Of a stretch of DNA of 64,000 nucleotides, positions 60,772 to 64,000 are shown piece after piece. Where the stretch lies: assembly GCF_023094165.1 (NCBI RefSeq), contig NZ_JALMDK010000008.1, positions 1 through 64,000 of the forward strand, given 5' to 3'. The first letter of the stretch is position 1, and the number at the start of each line of letters is the position of its first letter. This DNA comes from Crossiella sp. S99.2. GTDB lineage: Bacteria; Actinomycetota; Actinomycetes; Mycobacteriales; Pseudonocardiaceae. Below the pieces are notes generated by a model. The model did no database searches, was not told the origin of the DNA, and was given only the letters and a program-made list of their open reading frames with translations. A program made the position numbers and the translations under genes.

Positions 60772-60821
60772 CCTGATGCTGAACGGTCGGTGATCCAAGT
60801 AGTCACCTGTCCGAAGCAGTG

Positions 60822-60845
60822 ACCTACCGTCGTGCGACGGCAGGT
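60822..60845. terminator. Bidirectional hairpin after the coupling-ATPase gene
   Basis: ACCTaCCGTCG and CGACGGcAGGT pair over 10 of 11 positions around a two-base centre, between the convergent coupling-protein gene and the nudix-like gene. Confidence 0.5.
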
Positions 60846-60868
60846 GTTAGTAGCGATATCGGGCTGAG

Positions 60869-62128
60869 CTATAACGATCTGTCAGCCGTTGTTGGCGGGC
60901 TCTGCTCGTCGTCGGAAAGTCCCAGCAGCGCGCGATGACGCCAAGCCAGGTTCAAGCACGCCTTGGCGGCGCCCCGGGTGTTGCTATCACGGACGTAGTT
61001 GCTGATGTTCGTGAAGTCGAACGGGATACCGTGTCCATGGGGGCCGACGATGATCGTGCCCTCTCTGCCGGAGCTGGTCATCGTGGCGAAAATCGCATCG
61101 AACGCCGGTCCGTCGATCAGACACACAAGAAGCAACTCCGGCTTCCAAGTCAACGCGTCGAGGCCGATTCCGAGAACGTATGGCCGTATTTGGCCGGTTG
61201 CGCGGGCACGTGTGAGTTTGTCGAAGGGCCAATCGTGCTCGTAGTCCAGGGGGCGTCCGCCGCGGCCGTATGCTTCCTCGACATCCAGGAACTCCTCGGC
61301 GAACTCGCGCATTACTGTGCGCCACAGATCGAAGTCCGCACGCATTGCATCCAACCCGATGTCAGAGGGAGTGAACTCGCCAGCCGGGATAGTGTGAACA
61401 ACGCCGGGGCCGACGACTACCCTGGCCGCATCCCGCTTGTGCATGTAGAAGCCCGCCCGGCCTGCATCGACCCTGATCGTTAACGTGACCGTTCCCAGGC
61501 CAGTTGATCGGCGAGTCAGGTCGAAAGGGTCACTCAGCCAGCGCCGATAGGAGCCTTCGAGCGAGCCCCGTCCCGCGAGATCTCTGGATGCCGCCTCAAA
61601 GGCCAGGACCTCCGTGGTGTCGAGGTGATCGAAGTAGCGGCCCTGGGTGAACCGGATTCGAAGGGTGTCCGCCGTAGTGTTGATCGAGATGGGGCGGTAA
61701 AGATACCCATCATAGAGGTGCGATCGGCCTGTCAATTGGACCAAGGCGTCACTGTAGGTGGGATACCTGTCTCCGTCATTACGCTGCGGCATGAGCTTGC
61801 GCGCTCGGATACGCGCCACATTGGATTGATCGGTGATAGGCGGGTTGTCATCCCAGTCCAATCGAATCGCCTCTACGGAAATTGGAGCAGGCAGAATCCA
61901 GCCCTTGCAGGTCAGCATCGGAACCTCGTCGTTCGCCCACTCGGGTCGCACGCCTGACCACGCCCGCGCATGGAGATGGGCTTGCTGGCCATGCACGTGC
62001 TCAGAAATCCGGACGAAGCGTCCCGACGTCCGGTCGCTCCGGCCGCGCTTCCAGTTTGCCCATGTCAGGGGGAGTCCCACCAGGCCGATCGCTACACCCA
62101 CCGCTGCTACCAGCAAAGCGAGATTCAT
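60869..62128 (-). CDS. Membrane-anchored protein with an uncharacterised C-terminal domain
   Basis: A 419-residue protein. One N-terminal membrane helix (MNLALLVAAVGVAIGLVGLP) is followed by a ~200-residue domain of unknown type. A C-terminal domain contains VEEAYGRGGRPLDYEHDWP, RPYVLGIGLDALTWKPELLLV and GPHGHGIPFDF. Domains of this appearance are frequent in Streptomyces regulators and look nudix-like without a nudix box. It interrupts the transfer gene order on the opposite strand, so it is likely cargo. The ATG at 62128 makes the protein begin with the helix. Confidence 0.6.
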   Translation of the reverse strand: MNLALLVAAVGVAIGLVGLPLTWANWKRGRSDRTSGRFVRISEHVHGQQAHLHARAWSGVRPEWANDEVPMLTCKGWILPAPISVEAIRLDWDDNPPITDQSNVARIRARKLMPQRNDGDRYPTYSDALVQLTGRSHLYDGYLYRPISINTTADTLRIRFTQGRYFDHLDTTEVLAFEAASRDLAGRGSLEGSYRRWLSDPFDLTRRSTGLGTVTLTIRVDAGRAGFYMHKRDAARVVVGPGVVHTIPAGEFTPSDIGLDAMRADFDLWRTVMREFAEEFLDVEEAYGRGGRPLDYEHDWPFDKLTRARATGQIRPYVLGIGLDALTWKPELLLVCLIDGPAFDAIFATMTSSGREGTIIVGPHGHGIPFDFTNISNYVRDSNTRGAAKACLNLAWRHRALLGLSDDEQSPPTTADRSL

Positions 62129-62638
62129 CCGACCTCCCAACGCCACCGCAGACCCTCTCCAGCGCTGACGGTACGCCACTCTCGCTGACCGAAATTCTAC
62201 AGAGAACTGGCGCATCTCCTTGGTCAGCTGCAGGGCAGCACAGACTCAATCACGCTGCGATGCCGAGGTTTGACTAATATCGAACGTCCGCCGCAGCGCT
62301 GCTCCCCGAGTTGATCAGAACCTCACAGGTCCGCGCGATCGACGCCAGGATAGGCAAATCACCGCGACGCAGAAGATCGACGAACTTCTCACCCTGAGCC
62401 TGTGTCCAATGCCAGGGCTGATTGCTGCCGTCGCCAACCCTCCAAAATCGCCTCGAACACCATATGCGCCGGGTCCAGAGCTACTGCGTACGTGCAACCT
62501 GCCACAAGTAGCCTCGTGCTCCTTTCCTTGTACGCCTACATCGCTCATGCCGACGACCAGGTCGGACAGCGATCACACCGATCTGCTCAATATCGCACCC
62601 AATGCAATCCCGCCCATTTCGCCGACTAGGAGAACCAG
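62129..62638. other. Gap between the membrane-anchored cargo gene and the replication-relaxation gene
   Basis: This 510-base gap is less GC-rich than its surroundings. Its left part is the upstream region of the minus-strand cargo gene, and its middle contains a probable integrase remnant (62274-62505). GGAGAACC just before 62639 is the ribosome site of the next gene. No other gene or element is recognised. Confidence 0.4.
62274..62505 (-). pseudogene. Possible frameshifted integrase-like remnant
   Basis: On the minus strand one frame starts at a GTG (62505) and gives ALDPAHMVFEAILEGWRRQQ before a TGA at 62389. An overlapping frame gives NQPWHWTQAQGEKFVDLLRR, then LPILASIARTCEVLINSG, ending at a TAG at 62274. 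The first piece resembles the N-terminus of actinobacterial tyrosine integrases, where a PWxW motif often follows. One frameshift would join them. This is a weak reading without database support. Confidence 0.35.
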
Positions 62639-63649
62639 ATGATCACCAACGTCACGCCCCAACGGAAACTCCGCGGCCACCTGCCTCAACGCCCTACCCC
62701 GCGCGCCGCGGCCACCGGCGCCCACCACACCCGCCTGGCCGCCCGCCTCACCCCACGCGACCGGTGGCTGGCCCGCATGCTCTTCGAGCACCGCGTGCTC
62801 ACCACCCACCAGATCGAGCAGCTGACCTTCCCCTCCACCCGTGCGGCCAACCACCGCCTCCGCCAGCTCTACCTCTGGCGCGTCCTGGACCGCTTCCAAC
62901 CCTTCATCACCACCGGCACGATGCCCATGCACTACATCCTCGACACCGCCGGCGCGACCACGCTGGCCCACGAGGACGACCTGGCCCCAGAAGCCCTCGG
63001 CTACCGCCACACCACCGCCATCGGCATCGCCCACTCCCTGCGCCTGGCCCACACCATCGGCGTCAACGGCTTGTTCACCACCCTCATTGCCCACGCCCGC
63101 CGCCCCGCCACCCGGAGTTGCCTGACCGCCTGGTGGCCGGAAACCCGCTGTGCGGCCCACTTCGGCGACATCGTCCGCCCTGATGCCTACGGCCGCTGGC
63201 AGGAGGACGGACGTGAGTTCGAGTTCTTCCTGGAGTACGACTTCGGCACAGAATCCCTCACCCGCCTCACCACCAAGCTCACCGACTACGCCCGCCTGGC
63301 CGCGGCCACCGCGATCCGGACCCCCGTGCTCTTCCACTTCCCCAGCCACCGCCGCGAGGCCACCGCCCGCCGAGCCCTGGCCGAAGCCACGGCCAGCCTG
63401 GTCCACCCCGCGCTGGTCCCCATCGCCACCACCACCGCAGGCAGCAACGCGACCACAGGATGGCTGCCGCTGGCTGGACCGGCCGCCGACCAACGTCGCC
63501 TTGAACTGATCGCACTCGCCGACCTTTGGCCAATCACCAACTCGGCCACCACCACCGAGCCGGAGCGCAAGCCGACTGCGGTCCAGACCAGGTTGACGCC
63601 CCCAACGCCGATGCCCCCTTCACCCGCAGCCCCCGGGGCTCAGCCGTGA
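62639..63649 (+). CDS. Replication-relaxation family protein
   Basis: A 336-residue protein of the replication-relaxation family found in actinobacterial conjugative elements. An N-terminal winged helix (LTPRDRWLARMLFEHRVLTTHQIEQLTF, RAANHRLRQLYLWRVLDRF) is followed by a nuclease-like core (YILDTAGATTLA, ADAYG... FEFFLEYDFGTESLTRLTTKL) with the conserved EFFLEYDxGTE segment, and a Pro-rich C-terminus. It may act in nicking or processing DNA for transfer or replication. It overlaps the next gene by GTGA. Confidence 0.8.
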   Translation: MITNVTPQRKLRGHLPQRPTPRAAATGAHHTRLAARLTPRDRWLARMLFEHRVLTTHQIEQLTFPSTRAANHRLRQLYLWRVLDRFQPFITTGTMPMHYILDTAGATTLAHEDDLAPEALGYRHTTAIGIAHSLRLAHTIGVNGLFTTLIAHARRPATRSCLTAWWPETRCAAHFGDIVRPDAYGRWQEDGREFEFFLEYDFGTESLTRLTTKLTDYARLAAATAIRTPVLFHFPSHRREATARRALAEATASLVHPALVPIATTTAGSNATTGWLPLAGPAADQRRLELIALADLWPITNSATTTEPERKPTAVQTRLTPPTPMPPSPAAPGAQP

Positions 63650-64000
63650 AGTTCGTACTCGCCGCGATGGCGGTCATCGTGGCGATCCCGGTGGTCCTCG
63701 CCGCCTTCCTCATCCACCTCGCCACCAGCGTGACCGGCACAACTGGCAGCCACCCCGGCGCCGAGGCCCTGGCCGACACCCCCGGCAACTACCTCGTCCT
63801 CTACCGCACCGCGGCCACCCAGTGCCCCGGACTGGACTGGAGCATCCTGGCTGCCATCGGCAAGGTCGAGACCGATCACGGCCGCTCGCCCCTCCCCGGA
63901 GTCCACGGTGGACAGAATCCTGCTGGGGCGGGCGGGCCGATGCAGTTCCTCCAGCCCACCTTCGACGAAGTCGTCCGACGCCACCGGTTCCCATCGGGCG
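63646..64000 (+). CDS. Lytic transglycosylase-like peptidoglycan hydrolase (partial)
   Basis: An open frame that starts with GTG overlapping the previous stop and runs off the window (118 complete codons). An N-terminal membrane helix (FVLAAMAVIVAIPVVLAAFL) precedes an SLT-like domain: SILAAIGKVETDHGRS with the probable catalytic Glu and GPMQFLQPTFDEVVRRH. Such enzymes open the cell wall for type IV secretion systems. The position after VirB4/VirD4-type genes supports this role. The C-terminus is beyond the window. Confidence 0.8.
   Translation, partial: MKFVLAAMAVIVAIPVVLAAFLIHLATSVTGTTGSHPGAEALADTPGNYLVLYRTAATQCPGLDWSILAAIGKVETDHGRSPLPGVHGGQNPAGAGGPMQFLQPTFDEVVRRHRFPSG

Overview
The window is high-GC DNA from an actinomycete. 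The mix of housekeeping genes (sdhCAB, cmk, der), LexA, secreted chitinases and biosynthetic genes fits the Pseudonocardiales, although the family is inferred only from gene style. Frequent GTG starts, ATGA and GTGA overlaps and leaderless-looking promoters also fit.

Region 1 (1-39.4 kb) looks like chromosome. It starts with a LysR regulator divergent from sdhCAB, then a type B carboxylesterase, a GH25 lysozyme and an alpha/beta hydrolase. A sulfonate module (leader peptide, ssuE-like, ssuD) follows. Next is a secreted chitin-degrading group (GH18 with a DasR-type operator, an esterase, GH19), a KhtTU-like antiporter, and a MarR/SDR pair sharing one operator. cmk-plsC-der follow. Then come a large STAND ATPase with a small membrane partner, an HxlR/ABM-globin pair, a deacetylase, an FKBP, an ATP-grasp enzyme, a glycosyltransferase and LexA.

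Two biosynthetic units sit side by side at 30-39 kb. One is a four-gene operon on the minus strand (thioesterase, hydrolase-adenylation fusion, carrier protein, acyl-CoA dehydrogenase-like flavoprotein) that resembles the prolyl-to-pyrrolyl carrier-protein pathway. The other is a compact lasso-peptide cluster on the plus strand: StrR/ParB-like regulator, PqqD-like B1, B2 protease, a 39-residue precursor too short for routine ORF calling, and the cyclase. A perfect 12-bp hairpin lies between precursor and cyclase, and no exporter is visible. Four intergenic spots in this region carry a ~21-bp imperfect repeat family, each at the 3' end of a gene.

Region 2 (39.5 kb to the end) is a mobile element. 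It opens with a 43-base 3' fragment of tRNA-Pro, which is a typical integration scar. Cargo follows: an NB-ARC/TPR regulator, a winged-helix gene with an unknown partner under a perfect palindrome, and an XRE-ImmA/IrrE regulator overlapping an unknown Cys/His protein. Then comes a tightly coupled operon of two methyltransferase-like genes, a small Cys protein, a tyrosine recombinase and a small basic protein. From 49.5 kb to the end are conjugation genes (pilin-like, VirB6-like, PrgI-like, VirB4-like, VirD4-like, replication-relaxation protein, lytic transglycosylase). A large serine recombinase element has inserted exactly at the start of the PrgI-like gene, which seems to have gained a new start from the element. 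The other end of the mobile element lies outside the window.
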